A DNA stretch of 64,000 bases from Carettochelys insculpta (Eukaryota; Chordata; Testudines; Carettochelyidae). Within the stretch, counting starts at the first letter, position 1; each line of letters starts with the position of its first letter. This document shows positions 32,849 through 43,002 of this stretch, piece by piece. The DNA lies in contig NC_134158.1 of assembly GCF_033958435.1 (NCBI RefSeq), positions 7,893,837 through 7,957,836 on the forward strand, given 5' to 3'. Both the position numbers and the translations under genes were made by a program. Below the pieces are notes generated by a model that made no database searches, was not told where the DNA came from, and saw nothing but the letters and a program-made list of their open reading frames with translations.

Positions 32849-34314
32849 TTGCAGGGGTTATACAAGGAGATGGTCTGGGAACAAAGAGGATATGTCAGGG
32901 CAGGGCCACACATGCCAGCACTGCTGAGATTCTGGGCTGGGCTGCTGCTAACAGGCACCCAGGGAACGGCTGCTGTAACTAAAGGCATCAGCTAAATGAG
33001 GAAAACTCACTGCCATCATGGAATGTGTAACTTCAAGTTCACATGTTGCTTTCCTTTCATACAGCTCATGCTGTATCCAGCAGGGATCGCAATCACCACC
33101 ACTTTCAAATGCCTCCAGCCCCCTTCCTTCCCCCCCACTCCAAACACGTACTCTGGCTATTCACCCAACTGACCCAACAGGGTTCTGACCAGACTGGGGC
33201 TGGCCTGGGATGGGATGGGAGGGTGAGAACCCTGATGGCAGCAGCTGGCTGAAGAGGAAGCAAGAAGCCTGGCTCACTGAAGCGTGGCGAGGGACTACTA
33301 ACCCCGACTCCAACCACACACTTACCCCTAAATCCTCTGCCTGAGATCACTGCCTCGGCCTGGGTCCTGAGGGATCAAATGGAGATGGCAGGGGCAGTCA
33401 GGCTTCTATACTTGTCACAAAGCCAGGAGGTTTCTGCCACTGATGTCTAGAACGTGTGTTCAAATGCTGAGGCTGAGGTACCTGATTGTCAGTAGCTATC
33501 CTGGTGCAGACAGAGGGACAGGAACATCACTGAGTTCAGTTGTGGGGGGGGTCCCCTTCACTCAGGGGAAAGGGAAGGGAGACAGCCCATTTAGCTTACT
33601 CAGGATTTCTATGTCCCCAGTACAACGCTGGCCATGAAGGAGCTCAGCTGAGCGCCCCAGTGTGTGTGTTGCTTTCTGCTGGTAGAACAATGACTCCGAT
33701 GAATTTGCAATAATCAAATTAAATCTTCTGCCTTGTAACTCCCCTGTGCTGTCATTCACTTCCAGCCGCACGCCGTGCTGTGAGGCCCCTGTGTCCATGC
33801 ATTGGGAGGGAGAATCCCAGATTTTATAACAAGTAGACCCTGTAATGGGGAGAACTCGCCAGTGTAGCATCTCTAGCTGGTGGCATGGGAATCAACTCAC
33901 CCAGCTTCCGAGAGCCTTCTTCTGGCCCGCAGCTCACCTTACATTCAGACCCATGTCCTTCCCTGACCACAGAGCCTGGCTCTCTGCTACTGCCTCACTC
34001 TGGGGTCCTCCCCTCGCAGGGACCCTCAAGCCCCTTTTACTCACTTTGTCTCAGTGACCCACAGATAGTCTTCATCTAGCCCTTACCTCCGGGACACACT
34101 GCAGTGTGAAGTGGCTGCTCATATGGGCAGAGAGTTGGCCTAGAGCTCGCCTGATCAGAATGCCCCCGGCTCACCTGCCCTTCCCCAGCGCTGCTCTGTC
34201 CACAATACCCAGCTCCTGCAAACAGGTAGAGGACCCTCCAGCCATGGCTGGAGCCGAGAGCGTGTTCACCCTGGCCAGCCATCTCTTTTATACGGCCCTC
34301 CTGGGCTCCGATTG
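32849..34314. other. Intron sequence, nothing recognised
   Basis: Ordinary intronic sequence; no exon or repeat that I can support. Confidence 0.35.
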
Positions 34315-34430
34315 GGGCGACCATCCATCCCGTTTTCAGCGGGACAGCCCTGTAATTCGGGTGCCATTCTGATTTATTTTGCACAAGGGGCTAATTGCCC
34401 CGTATTTCACAGGGTTCATTGGCCTCCCCC
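34315..34430. repeat. 'gggcgaccatcc' repeat, copy 1
   Basis: The block opens with 'ggggcgaccatccatcccg' and contains 'ctaattgccccgta'. Related blocks occur at 34983-35090 and 60311-60415. A small interspersed element, family unknown. Confidence 0.55.
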
Positions 34431-34489
34431 ACCTAAGGGAGCTGGGAGCCAGAGTGCGCGGTAACTCCGCTGCTGCCAGGCTTCCGCCA

Positions 34490-34920
34490 GCGGGGGCTGG
34501 AACTGAGCCGGGGCTGCTGGAGTTGTAGCGGGAGCTGCGGAGGGTGTGAACTGGGGCTTCAGTGTGTTGGATCCAGGGCCTAGGTGTCAGGGGTTAGAGC
34601 GGGAGCCGGGAGTGGAGTCAGAGCCATGGGGGGTTGAGGGGGCTGTGGAGGTTGGAGCAGGAGCCCAGGGCAGGGGAGGTGGGATTGCAGTGGGGCTACT
34701 GGAGCCGGGGACAGGGACGGGGATGGGGATGGGGGGAGGCAGAGCTGGAGCTACGGCGGGTTTGAACCAGGCTGCGGAGGTTGGAGCAGGGGCCAGAGCC
34801 AGGGGTCGGGGTGTGGAGCAGGGCTGCCAGAGCTGGGGCCAGGGCCCAGGGGGCTGGAGCCGCAGCCTCGGGGGGTTGAGTGTGGGGGTTGACTCTGCAG
34901 TGGTGGGGGCTGCCACCCAC
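34490..34920. repeat. G-rich degenerate tandem repeat
   Basis: Imperfect repeats of 'ggagctggggc' and 'gttggagcaggagcc' type with strong purine bias on the + strand. Long overlapping ORFs in both directions are by-products. Confidence 0.5.
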
Positions 34921-34982
34921 AGCTCGGGGAAGCCAGGAGTTTCACTGGTGGGGCAGCAGCCCTGTTCCCGGTGCCCCAGATA

Positions 34983-35090
34983 GGGCGACCATCCGTCCTG
35001 TTTTGGCCAGGGGAGATGTGGTCCCCCAGCTCTGATTGGCTGCCACAAGCCTTCCCTGGTTGATTCCCGGGACAGCCCTTGCCATGGTCT
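34983..35090. repeat. 'gggcgaccatcc' repeat, copy 2
   Basis: Starts 'agggcgaccatccgtcctg', as at 34315 and 60311. Confidence 0.5.
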
Positions 35091-35166
35091 GTTTTAACCT
35101 GTCTTCACAAGTGCAGATCAACCGCCCTGTCACAGACCCCCATGGGAGATGTTCAGAGCTCTCCCT

Positions 35167-35876
35167 GGCTACATCTACAGTGAAGCCTACATCGAAGTAG
35201 CCTATTTCAATGTGGCAACATCGAAATACTCTATTTCGATGAATAACGTCTACACGTCCTCCAGAGCTGGCAATGTCAATGTTCAACATCGACGTTGCGC
35301 AGCACCACATCGAAATAGGCGCAGCGAGGGAACGTCTACACGCCACAGTAGCACACATCGAAATAAGGGTACCAGGCACAGCTGCAGACAGGGTCACAGG
35401 GCGGACTCAACAGCAAGCCGCTCCCTTAAAGGGCCCCTCCCAGACACACTTGCACTAAACAGCACAAGATACACAGAGCCGACAACGAGTTGCAGACCCT
35501 GTGCATGCAGCATGAATCCCCCGCTGCAGCAGCAGCAGCCAGAAGCCCTGGGCTAAGGGCTGCTGCACACGGTGACCATAGAGCCCCGCACAGGCTGGAG
35601 AGACAGCGTCTCTCAACTCCCCAGCTGATGGCTGCCATGGAGGACCCCACAATCTCGACGTTGCGGGACGCGGATCGTCTACACGGTCCCTACTTCGACG
35701 TTGAACGTGGAAGTAGGGCGCTATTCCGATCCCCTCATGAGGTTAGTGACTTCGACGTCTCGGCGCCTAACGTCGAAGTTAACTTCGAAATAGCGCCCGA
35801 CGCGTGTAGCCGCTACGGGCGCTATTTCGAAGTTAGTGCCGCTACTTCGAAGTAGCGTGCACGTGTAGACACAGCT
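35167..35876. mobile_element. 710-bp DNA transposon, copy B
   Basis: Same family and same length (710 bp) as copy A at 10160. It has left end GGCTACATCTACA, right end complementary AGCTGTGTCTACACGTGCAC, and shared internal blocks such as 'gatgaataacgtctacacg' and 'ctgatggctgccatggagg'. The 3-bp duplication is CCT (35164-35166 and 35877-35879). Copy B carries a 121-codon ORF (35490-35855), longer than the 100-codon ORF of copy A, but no transposase motif. Confidence 0.85.
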
Positions 35877-35975
35877 CCTATGAACCGAGAGTCAATGTGG
35901 GTTGGGTGGGATCTTACTGAACAGCCTCTTTATTCTTTTCACACCTTCACTTGTTTCTCGTTTCTTTGCTTTTAG

Positions 35976-35996
35976 AGAAGCTGCAGGGTGAACTCG
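35976..35996 (+). CDS. BTN-like gene 1, stem exon 2 (heptad)
   Basis: 21-nt phase 1-1 exon with acceptor 'tttgcttttag' and donor gtaagt. It encodes 'EKLQGEL' in joined frame, a single heptad. Mini-exons of 21 or 27 nt encoding heptads are a hallmark of butyrophilin cytoplasmic stems. Confidence 0.88.
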
Positions 35997-36098
35997 GTAA
36001 GTCGTCTTTTATTGCTAATGTAAACCTGGCTACAAACTTGTCTCCTGTTTGAGGTGTCCGTGTTCAAGTCTCATCTCTCGGTCTGTGTTTGGTTGCAG

Positions 36099-36125
36099 AG
36101 TGGAGAAGAGCCCTACTAAATGCAG
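36099..36125 (+). CDS. BTN-like gene 1, stem exon 3
   Basis: 27-nt phase 1-1 exon with acceptor 'tttggttgcag' and donor gtaaat. It encodes 'EWRRALLNA' in joined frame, close to the ELxWRRA block that precedes B30.2 in many butyrophilins. Confidence 0.88.
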
Positions 36126-36269
36126 GTAAATAAATACGCATTTTCCCCAATTGACAGTTACCGTGTGGATAATATGTTTGCTGTTGTTATAAACTTTATT
36201 AAAAGAGTTTTCTGTTCAACAAGTCTGTGCTCAGGGCAATTCTCACCTCCCATATTTGCTTCATTTCAG

Positions 36270-36296
36270 GTTGGGAGAAAGTCCGACGATACGCAG
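36270..36296 (+). CDS. BTN-like gene 1, stem exon 4
   Basis: 27-nt phase 1-1 exon with acceptor 'gcttcatttcag' and donor gtaact. It encodes 'GWEKVRRYA' in joined frame. Its final G joins the TG of the B30.2 exon to give the Val of 'VDVTLDP'. Confidence 0.88.
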
Positions 36297-38348
36297 GTAA
36301 CTATGCTGTAAGCTCCACTGAAATGTGATCTGTCAATCCCCACCCCCTAGTCCCTGAAAGCTCTCTGACCCTTGGCTTTGGAAAAGTGCTTAGTAGTGAA
36401 AGATTATTTCCGATGGCTTCACCTTCTCAGGCACCTGGGTGCTGCCCGATACACTTCATCTCATGTGCCCTTAGTAGGCATTGAACGGCTGAACCCTCCC
36501 CTCCCCACAGCAGGGTCTGCACACCATGAAACGTGCAATTTCCCTCTACGATAACATGAAGGGTTAAGAGCTGTTCAGTGTCTCTATGGAGCTGGGTGAG
36601 GAGGGTCCCCGCTGCTGGGGCAGATGGTTCAATAAGGGCGACCCTATCAACCCTTAACACACAGCCACGTAGGACACTGGACAGCTGGGGCAGCCGGGGG
36701 TGTGATGCCTTAGCTACATGCTCAGTGTGCACTTCCCCACCCCCACCCCAGGCTGCTCTCAGCAGGGACATTCCCAGGTGGAGGTGGGACCTGGGACCAG
36801 GCTGGGGTTGGGCACATGCGGCTCCAGAGCCGCGTGTGGCTCTTTAAGGAGTCAGTTGCTGATCCCAGTGCTGCTGCTGCCGACTCCTTTTGTGGCTCCT
36901 GGCCTGGCCGCACTGAAATAATGGATCTAAATTTAACTGGTTTAACGGCCGGCAGGAGATACCCAGCCAGGAAACCAATTACATCGAGTGCCAGTATTTC
37001 AGTGGCTGCGGATGGGAGAAGTGCTAAGCCTGCAGGAGAGCTGGGGGGAGGGGAGGCCGAGTCTGCCCGTGCTGGAGCCCCACAGCCGTGCTGAGAAGGA
37101 GGAGGAGAGGGGCAGGAGGCGAGGTGGGGGGGGCTATTGGTGGGTGGAGCAGATGCAGTGCAGGCAGCTGGAGGAGATCATGGGCCTGGGGGATAAAGCC
37201 TGAGGATGGGGGAGGATTTGGAGCTGAGTGGGGTTAATCCTGGGGATGGGGGGTGGAGGAGGGTAGGGTTGGAGCTAGGAGGAGTTAATCTTCGGGCTTG
37301 GGGCTGAGAGGGGTTAAGCCTGGAGATGGGGGGCTAGTTTGTGGGCAAGGGGGCAGAATCTGGGAATGGGGGGTGGTGTTTGGAGGGTTGATTCAAACAT
37401 TTCCCCTTCCCACTTAAGAGCCTGTCCCCAGACGCATAATTTGCCTTGTCCTCGTTTGCTCTCCAGTCTAGGGGTGAAAGTAACGTAAACTTTCTAACTG
37501 GTACAGATACCTGCTGTTCTCAAAATAGGGGTGATAACGTCAAACCCCCCCCATACATTGCGCAGGGGCCCAGTGTTCCTGTAGGCTCCCCTGCATGGGA
37601 CAAGGGGCCTGCTCCAGCCCCCGGCTCCTTGGCCTGGAGGATTAGTGGGGGGCCTGGTGCCCCTGAGCTCATGTGAAGCTGGGTGTGAGGGCTGCTGCAA
37701 AAGTCTCAGCTCTGGGCACGAAAATGCAAGGGAGCGTGCACAAAGTGCTGAACCAGTTTCAAAGACAATAGAGGCCTTAATTGTCTTCCAACCTGGCTCT
37801 GTTCTTTATGCACACTCCCTTGCATTTCCCAGCACAGAGCTGGGGCTGTCCCAGCAAGGGGCCAGAGGAAATACTGCAGATGCCGGTGACCAAACTCCCA
37901 GCTGCGCAGGGCAGGAGGGGCAGGGCTGAGCTCCCAGTGAAAATCGGATCATGTGCCACTTTTGGCACCCATGCTGGGGTTGCCAACCCTGGGCAAAGGG
38001 GCTCCTAAAATCTCAGCAGTTGTGGAGAAATGAACCGGGCAGTGTTCCCCTTCATTCAGCGCACAAAGCAGGGGTCACCCAAAGAGGTTAATAGGCAGTG
38101 AGTTTGAAACAAACACGAGGGCCTTTCTTCACACCAGACGGAGGCAACCTGCAGAACGCTCTGCCCGGGGTGTTGTGAAGGCCAAGAGCTTAACATGGCT
38201 CAAACAAGCACTAGAGTGAGGTAAGTGTGTGGAGGGCAGGTCCGTACATGCCTGTTAGCGAGGCTGGGCAGGGATGCAAACCCCGTTTGTCCCCAGCCTC
38301 CCTGCACCAGGAGCTGGGAGTGGATGACAGGGCATGGATTAGAAGACA
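36297..38348. other. Intron sequence
   Basis: A 'gcggctccagagccgcgtg' block at 36819 is a self-complementary repeat piece. G-rich quasi-repeats with 'gatggggg' and 'ggttaa' occur at 37200-37390. A hairpin element is at 37708. No exon seen. Confidence 0.35.
37708..37843. repeat. Hairpin element
   Basis: Left arm 'cagctctgggcacgaaaatg' continuing with 'caagggagcgtgcacaaag' (37708-37746) is the near complement of the right arm starting 'ctttatgcacactccc' (37803-37843). About 55 bp separate the arms. Likely a small MITE. Confidence 0.6.
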
Positions 38349-38351
38349 GTT

Positions 38352-38515
38352 CTTCTTCGAGTGTCCCCGTGGGTGCTCCACAATAGGTGACGGCTTGCCC
38401 GGCGCCGCAGATCAGATCTTCCAAGCAGTTTCTGCCGGACCGCGCATGCGCCGGCGCGCACCGCTCCCTTGCGCGCTCCTGGCCATGTGCGCGATCCGGT
38501 CCCCGCCAGTTCCTC
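38352..38515 (+). repeat. DIRS left terminal repeat
   Basis: Runs from 'cttcttcgagtgtccccg' through 'gcgcatgcgccggcgcgc' to 'gatccggtccccgccag'. Its reverse complement is at 44245-44410. Confidence 0.85.
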
Positions 38516-38824
38516 TTAACCGCCGTCGGCTGCAGACGGAATCCGACTAGGCTAAGGCCAACTAGCGTATTCAACGACTTTGTTTTTTCTTTAAAGTTTT
38601 CAGTAACTTAGGCTACTATAAGTTAGCCGGTTGTTATTTTGTAAAAAAAAAAAAAAAAAAAAAACAAGCTACGAGAGGGACAGCTCAGTCCAGTCCCAGT
38701 AACAAGCGCCGAAGGCCGGGAGCTAGGGCCATCAGCCCTCCTGCTGAGGCAGGCCATCGGACGGGGGAAAACAGCACAAAGAAGGTGCTAAGTACCCACT
38801 TAAAAGCTCAAAGACTCACCAACA
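38516..38824 (+). other. DIRS 5' leader with poly(A)-like tract
   Basis: Untranslated leader between the left repeat and ORF1, including an A run (38643-38664) and no ORF of note. Confidence 0.5.
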
Positions 38825-41194
38825 ATGTCCTCCTCAGGCTTTAAAAAATATGAGTCCTGCCGAGAGGCGATGCCAGTGTCCGATGGGCACAGTCTATGCA
38901 TAAGGTGCCTGGAGGAGTCCCATGTGGCACAGAAATGCGCCTTCTGCGCAAAATTAACAACCAGAGCACGGAGGGACAGGGAGATGCGGATTAAACTGCT
39001 GCTTCTTGACAAGGCCCTCCAGCCAGACGTGCCGGAGCGGCCGCAGCAGGAGGGACCCTCCGGGGCCCTTAGAAGGAAAGCTGCCTCCCTCACTCCATCA
39101 GCGCAGAAACGGAGGAAAGTTTCTCCAACCCGATCCCTGCCGGCAGCAACAGTGAGCGGAACGGGAGGAGCAAGCAGCCCCCAGCCGCAGCAACAGCTGA
39201 TCGGCGGCGGCACGGAGAGCCACGTGGAAGCGGCTCAGCCTCCGATAATCAGCCAGCCGCCCCGCACCGCAGGCAGGGCGGCGGCTAAGCAAGCGCCGGT
39301 ACCAGCGGCACCGCAAACAGCGGCACCGACCCCCAGGGAACCGGCGGTACAGAGTGCGCAGGCACATAGCCTGCAGGCGCAGAAGGACACTGGACGTGCG
39401 GCACCGCCTTCGAGCGTGCCTAGCACGGTGCCAACGGGGCCGGGATCCCCCGCCCATCAGGGGGCGGAGTTACCTCCTCCAGGGAGGGGAAAGGCGACAC
39501 ACAAGAGGAGGCACTGCAGCCCCTCTCCAGACAGGGCTGTCTAGCTGTTTTCTCACAGCCCTCCGCTCATGTTACAGACTCCAACCAGAAGGCAGGGGTC
39601 CCCCCTAGCCTACCCGGAGCCCCCTTCTCCCTTTCTACAATCAGCCTCCCCATGGCTGGCACCGCCCTCACCCTTCCTGGGATTTGAACCGCTGGACTAT
39701 TATGCAAAATCGCTCTCTCCAGCGTCTCGACGATCTCCCTCCCCCAGACACAGAGGGCCAAGGGAGTGGTCAAGGTCACCTTCCCAGGAACAGTGTCTAT
39801 ACTGCCATGGTCATCCCTACCACGCGGGGCATGGACACCATCGGCAATCTACCAGGGAAAGATCCCCACACACTACCTCGTACCCCCGAGGGCAATCGCG
39901 ACCGGGGACTGAGGCTCAAGCATCTCAGGGGGGACTGGTCGCAGAACCCCGAGATTTTCCCTCGCAAACCTCCAGCGAGAGGGTGCACCATCACCATCAG
40001 GAACCGGAAGGGTCCAGAGAGATGTATCCCAGCGGTTCCTCGCTCTCCTCCCCGGATGATGCTACGGCCCTGGGGGATGTCCATCCTACGGACGATCTCA
40101 AACAGTTTCAGGAACTGTTTAAGAGGGTAGCCTTCACGCAAGGCATCCAGACAGCAGAAGTGCAAGAGAAACATCATAAGCTCCTCAAGAATTTGAGCTC
40201 TCCGGCCTCCTCCAGAGTAGCAATACTGCTTGATGAAGCGATCTTAGAGTCCGCCACTACCATATGGCAGACCCCTGCAACTATTCCGCCTGTCCAAAAG
40301 AGAGCGGATAAGAAATACTTCGTGCCGGCGAAAGGCATGGAGTTCCTGTTTAGCCACCCGCAGCCAAATTCCTTGGTGGTGGAATCCTCGCAACAAAGAT
40401 TAAAAACATCTCAATTTAAAACAGGGGGAACGGACAAAGATGCCAAGAAGCTAGAGCTGTTCGGCAGAAAAGTCTACTCCTCCTCCACTTTAACGTTGCG
40501 AATGGCAAATTACGCAGAGCACTTGGCGAACCATAATTTTGACAACTATACCAGGTTGATCTCCCTCATGGACTCGCTTCCAGGGGACAAAAAGCCGGTC
40601 CTCAAGGCCATAGTGCAAGAGGGCTACGCGGCTGCGAGGATGGGAGTTCAGATTGCTCTGGACGTTGCAGACACAGCAGCACGTTCCACAGCAACGGCAG
40701 TAGTGATGCGACGGGAGTCCTGGCTCCAAACCTCGGGTATACCGAGAGATCTGCAGGCGAAGATAGTTGACCTCCCCTTCGACTTGCAGAAGCTGTTTGC
40801 CGAATCAACTGACTCGGTCCTTCATTCCAGTAAAGATTCAAGAGCCACACTCAGGACCCTGGGGATTTACACCCCTCCATACTCAAAGAAAAGGTACTAC
40901 CCACAGCAAAGGCGGTACCAGTACCAGCAACAGCGCCCCCCAGTATCACAGGGGTTACGAGCAAGGGCGGCATCAACAGCAACAGCAGTACAGAACTCCC
41001 AGGCGACGTTTGCAGCAGGGCCGTGCGTCCTCGGGACGGGGCCACAGGCCACAAGTTTGACATACAGATCCAGGGCTGCGCCATCACTACCATTGTACAA
41101 GATCATCCGAAGCGGCTATTTCACCATCGCCTCCGACCGTTTTACAACCAGTGGCAAAGGATCACCACAGACAAATGGGTGCTGGAGATCATAG
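38825..41194 (+). CDS. DIRS ORF1, gag-like protein, with one in-frame stop
   Basis: The frame opens at an ATG ('MSSSGFKKYESCREAMPVSD') and runs about 790 codons, broken once by TAG at 39542-39544, after which the same frame continues. Residues 20-45 hold a cysteine/histidine cluster ('CIRCLEESHVAQKCAFC'), likely a zinc-binding or nucleic-acid-binding element. An Ala/Pro-rich linker follows, then an Arg/Ser/Pro-rich part, then a helical region ('LELFGRKVYSSSTLTLRMAN') and a Tyr/Gln-rich tail. DIRS ORF1 is thought to package the RNA. The stop may be a disabling mutation or could be read through; the sequence cannot tell. It overlaps the RT frame by 172 bp. Confidence 0.8.
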
Positions 41195-43002
41195 CCACGG
41201 GGTACGCCATCCCCTTCCAGTCGCTCCCACCGCCGCGACCTCCTCCCAAGCCCCACCTCCAGGAGGCCTCCCATGTAGCCAGGCTCAAGCAGGAGGTGGC
41301 CCATCTCATGCTCATAGGGGCGGTGGAAAGGGTGCCGGAGCAACTGCAAGGGAAAGGGTTCTACTCCCGGTACTTCCTGACGGAGAAAAAGACAGGAGGC
41401 TGGAGGCCCATCTTAGACCTTCACGGCCTCAACAGGTATCTACGCAAGCAACGTTTTCGGATGATCACAATTGCCTCCATCCTTACAGCACTGGACGATG
41501 GAGACTGGTTCGCAGCCCTCGATTTACAAGACGCGTACTTCCACATAACCATCCATCCGGCCCACCGGCGATTTCTCCGGTTCACGGTAGGCAACGAACA
41601 CTTCCAATACAAGGTTCTACCGTTTGGCCTCTCCTCGGCCCCCAGAGTCTCCACCAAGACCTTGGCAGTGGTGTCAGCCTACCTGCACAGACAGGGGGTA
41701 TTTATTTTCCCGTATCTGGACGACTGCCTGCTCAAAGGGGCCTCGAGAGGGGAGGTTCTCCGCATGATACGCGTCACAGCAAACACGTTCTCCTCACTTG
41801 GCCTGGTTATCAATCTGGCAAAATCAAAAATAGACCCCACACAGGACATAGAGTTCATAGGGGCTCGCATAAACTCGGTCACGGCGAGAGTATACCTACC
41901 AGAGGCTCGCTTTCGAGCCATCGGTTCCCTCGTGCAAGTCATCACCTTCAGCCCTACGGTGCCGGTCTTGATGTGTTTGCAGCTGCTGGGCCACATGGCA
42001 GCGGCGACTTTTGTGGTACAGAACGCCAGGTTGCACATGCGCAGCATGCAGCACTGGCTGGCGAGCGTATACAAACCGGCAGTACACACCGTTCACAGGG
42101 TGGTGTCGCCCACACCCGGGGTGCGCAAATCTCTGCAATGGTGGGTAAACCCCAGGAACTTGCTAACAGGGGTACCCTTCCATCAGCCGCAAATATCGGT
42201 TTTCCTCACTACAGATGCCTCCCTTATAGGGTGGGGAGCGCACATGGGCGAAGAAGTGACTCAAGGACTGTGGTCACCCACGGAGCAGTCACTACACATC
42301 AATGTACTAGAGCTCAGAGCAGTGTTCAACGCCTGCAGACACTTTCGAGACCATATACAAGGCAAAGTCGTCGGGATCAGTACAGACAATACCTCCACCA
42401 TGTTTTATATAAACAGACAAGGAGGAGCTCGATCCCGTGCCTTATGCGCGGAAGCAATCCGCTTATGGAACTGGTGCATCGCCCATGATATAATCTTGAA
42501 AGCCTCATACTTACCGGGTGCGCACGACGTGAAGGCAGACCAGCTGAGCAGGCGTTTTGCGCTCACACACGAGTGGCAGATCCGTCCCGATCTGCTACGG
42601 CCGATTTTCCATGCATGGGGGTTTCCCCAAATAGATCTGTTTGCCACCCAGCAAAACAAGCAGTGCCCACGATTCTGCTCCAGAGCAGGACTGGGCTGGG
42701 GATCCCTGGGGGACGTGTTCGCGATCCCGTGGGGGGGCCCCCTGCTTTATGCGTTTCCTCCCACAGTGCTGATCCACAAAGTTTTGCAAAAAGCCAGGAG
42801 GGAAAGGGCCCGGATGATCCTGATAGTCCCAACGTGGGATCGCCAACAATGGTTTCCCCTGCTCCTGCACATGTCGAACCGTCCACCGATGCCTCTTCCG
42901 GTGGCGCCGGATCTGCTCACGCAAGCCCAAGGGTCCATAGTGCATCTGCACTCCCACAGCCTGCGACTGCAAGCGTGGTTAATCCATGGCTCAGCTCCCT
43001 AG
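41023..43002 (+). CDS. DIRS reverse transcriptase / RNase H / MT-like protein
   Basis: 659 codons, uninterrupted. The RT palm is visible: 'GGWRPILDLHGLN' (about residue 125), 'FAALDLQDAYFHI' (about 163), 'VLPFGLSSAP' (about 198) and the catalytic 'FPYLDDCLL' (about 230). RNase H follows near residue 390 ('TTDASLIGWGAHM', with 'INVLELRAVF' and 'STDNTSTMFYI' carrying the acidic residues). The last 130 residues ('QIDLFATQQNKQ', 'LLYAFPPTVL', 'VPTWDRQQWFPLLL') match the MT-like domain of DIRS elements. It copies the element RNA through a circular intermediate. The frame differs from both neighbours. Confidence 0.93.
   Translation: MRPRDGATGHKFDIQIQGCAITTIVQDHPKRLFHHRLRPFYNQWQRITTDKWVLEIIATGYAIPFQSLPPPRPPPKPHLQEASHVARLKQEVAHLMLIGAVERVPEQLQGKGFYSRYFLTEKKTGGWRPILDLHGLNRYLRKQRFRMITIASILTALDDGDWFAALDLQDAYFHITIHPAHRRFLRFTVGNEHFQYKVLPFGLSSAPRVSTKTLAVVSAYLHRQGVFIFPYLDDCLLKGASRGEVLRMIRVTANTFSSLGLVINLAKSKIDPTQDIEFIGARINSVTARVYLPEARFRAIGSLVQVITFSPTVPVLMCLQLLGHMAAATFVVQNARLHMRSMQHWLASVYKPAVHTVHRVVSPTPGVRKSLQWWVNPRNLLTGVPFHQPQISVFLTTDASLIGWGAHMGEEVTQGLWSPTEQSLHINVLELRAVFNACRHFRDHIQGKVVGISTDNTSTMFYINRQGGARSRALCAEAIRLWNWCIAHDIILKASYLPGAHDVKADQLSRRFALTHEWQIRPDLLRPIFHAWGFPQIDLFATQQNKQCPRFCSRAGLGWGSLGDVFAIPWGGPLLYAFPPTVLIHKVLQKARRERARMILIVPTWDRQQWFPLLLHMSNRPPMPLPVAPDLLTQAQGSIVHLHSHSLRLQAWLIHGSAP

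Noticed and set aside
34546..35048. Overlapping 145- and 153-codon ORFs
   Set aside because: They arise from degenerate G-rich repeats and have no domain or splice context.
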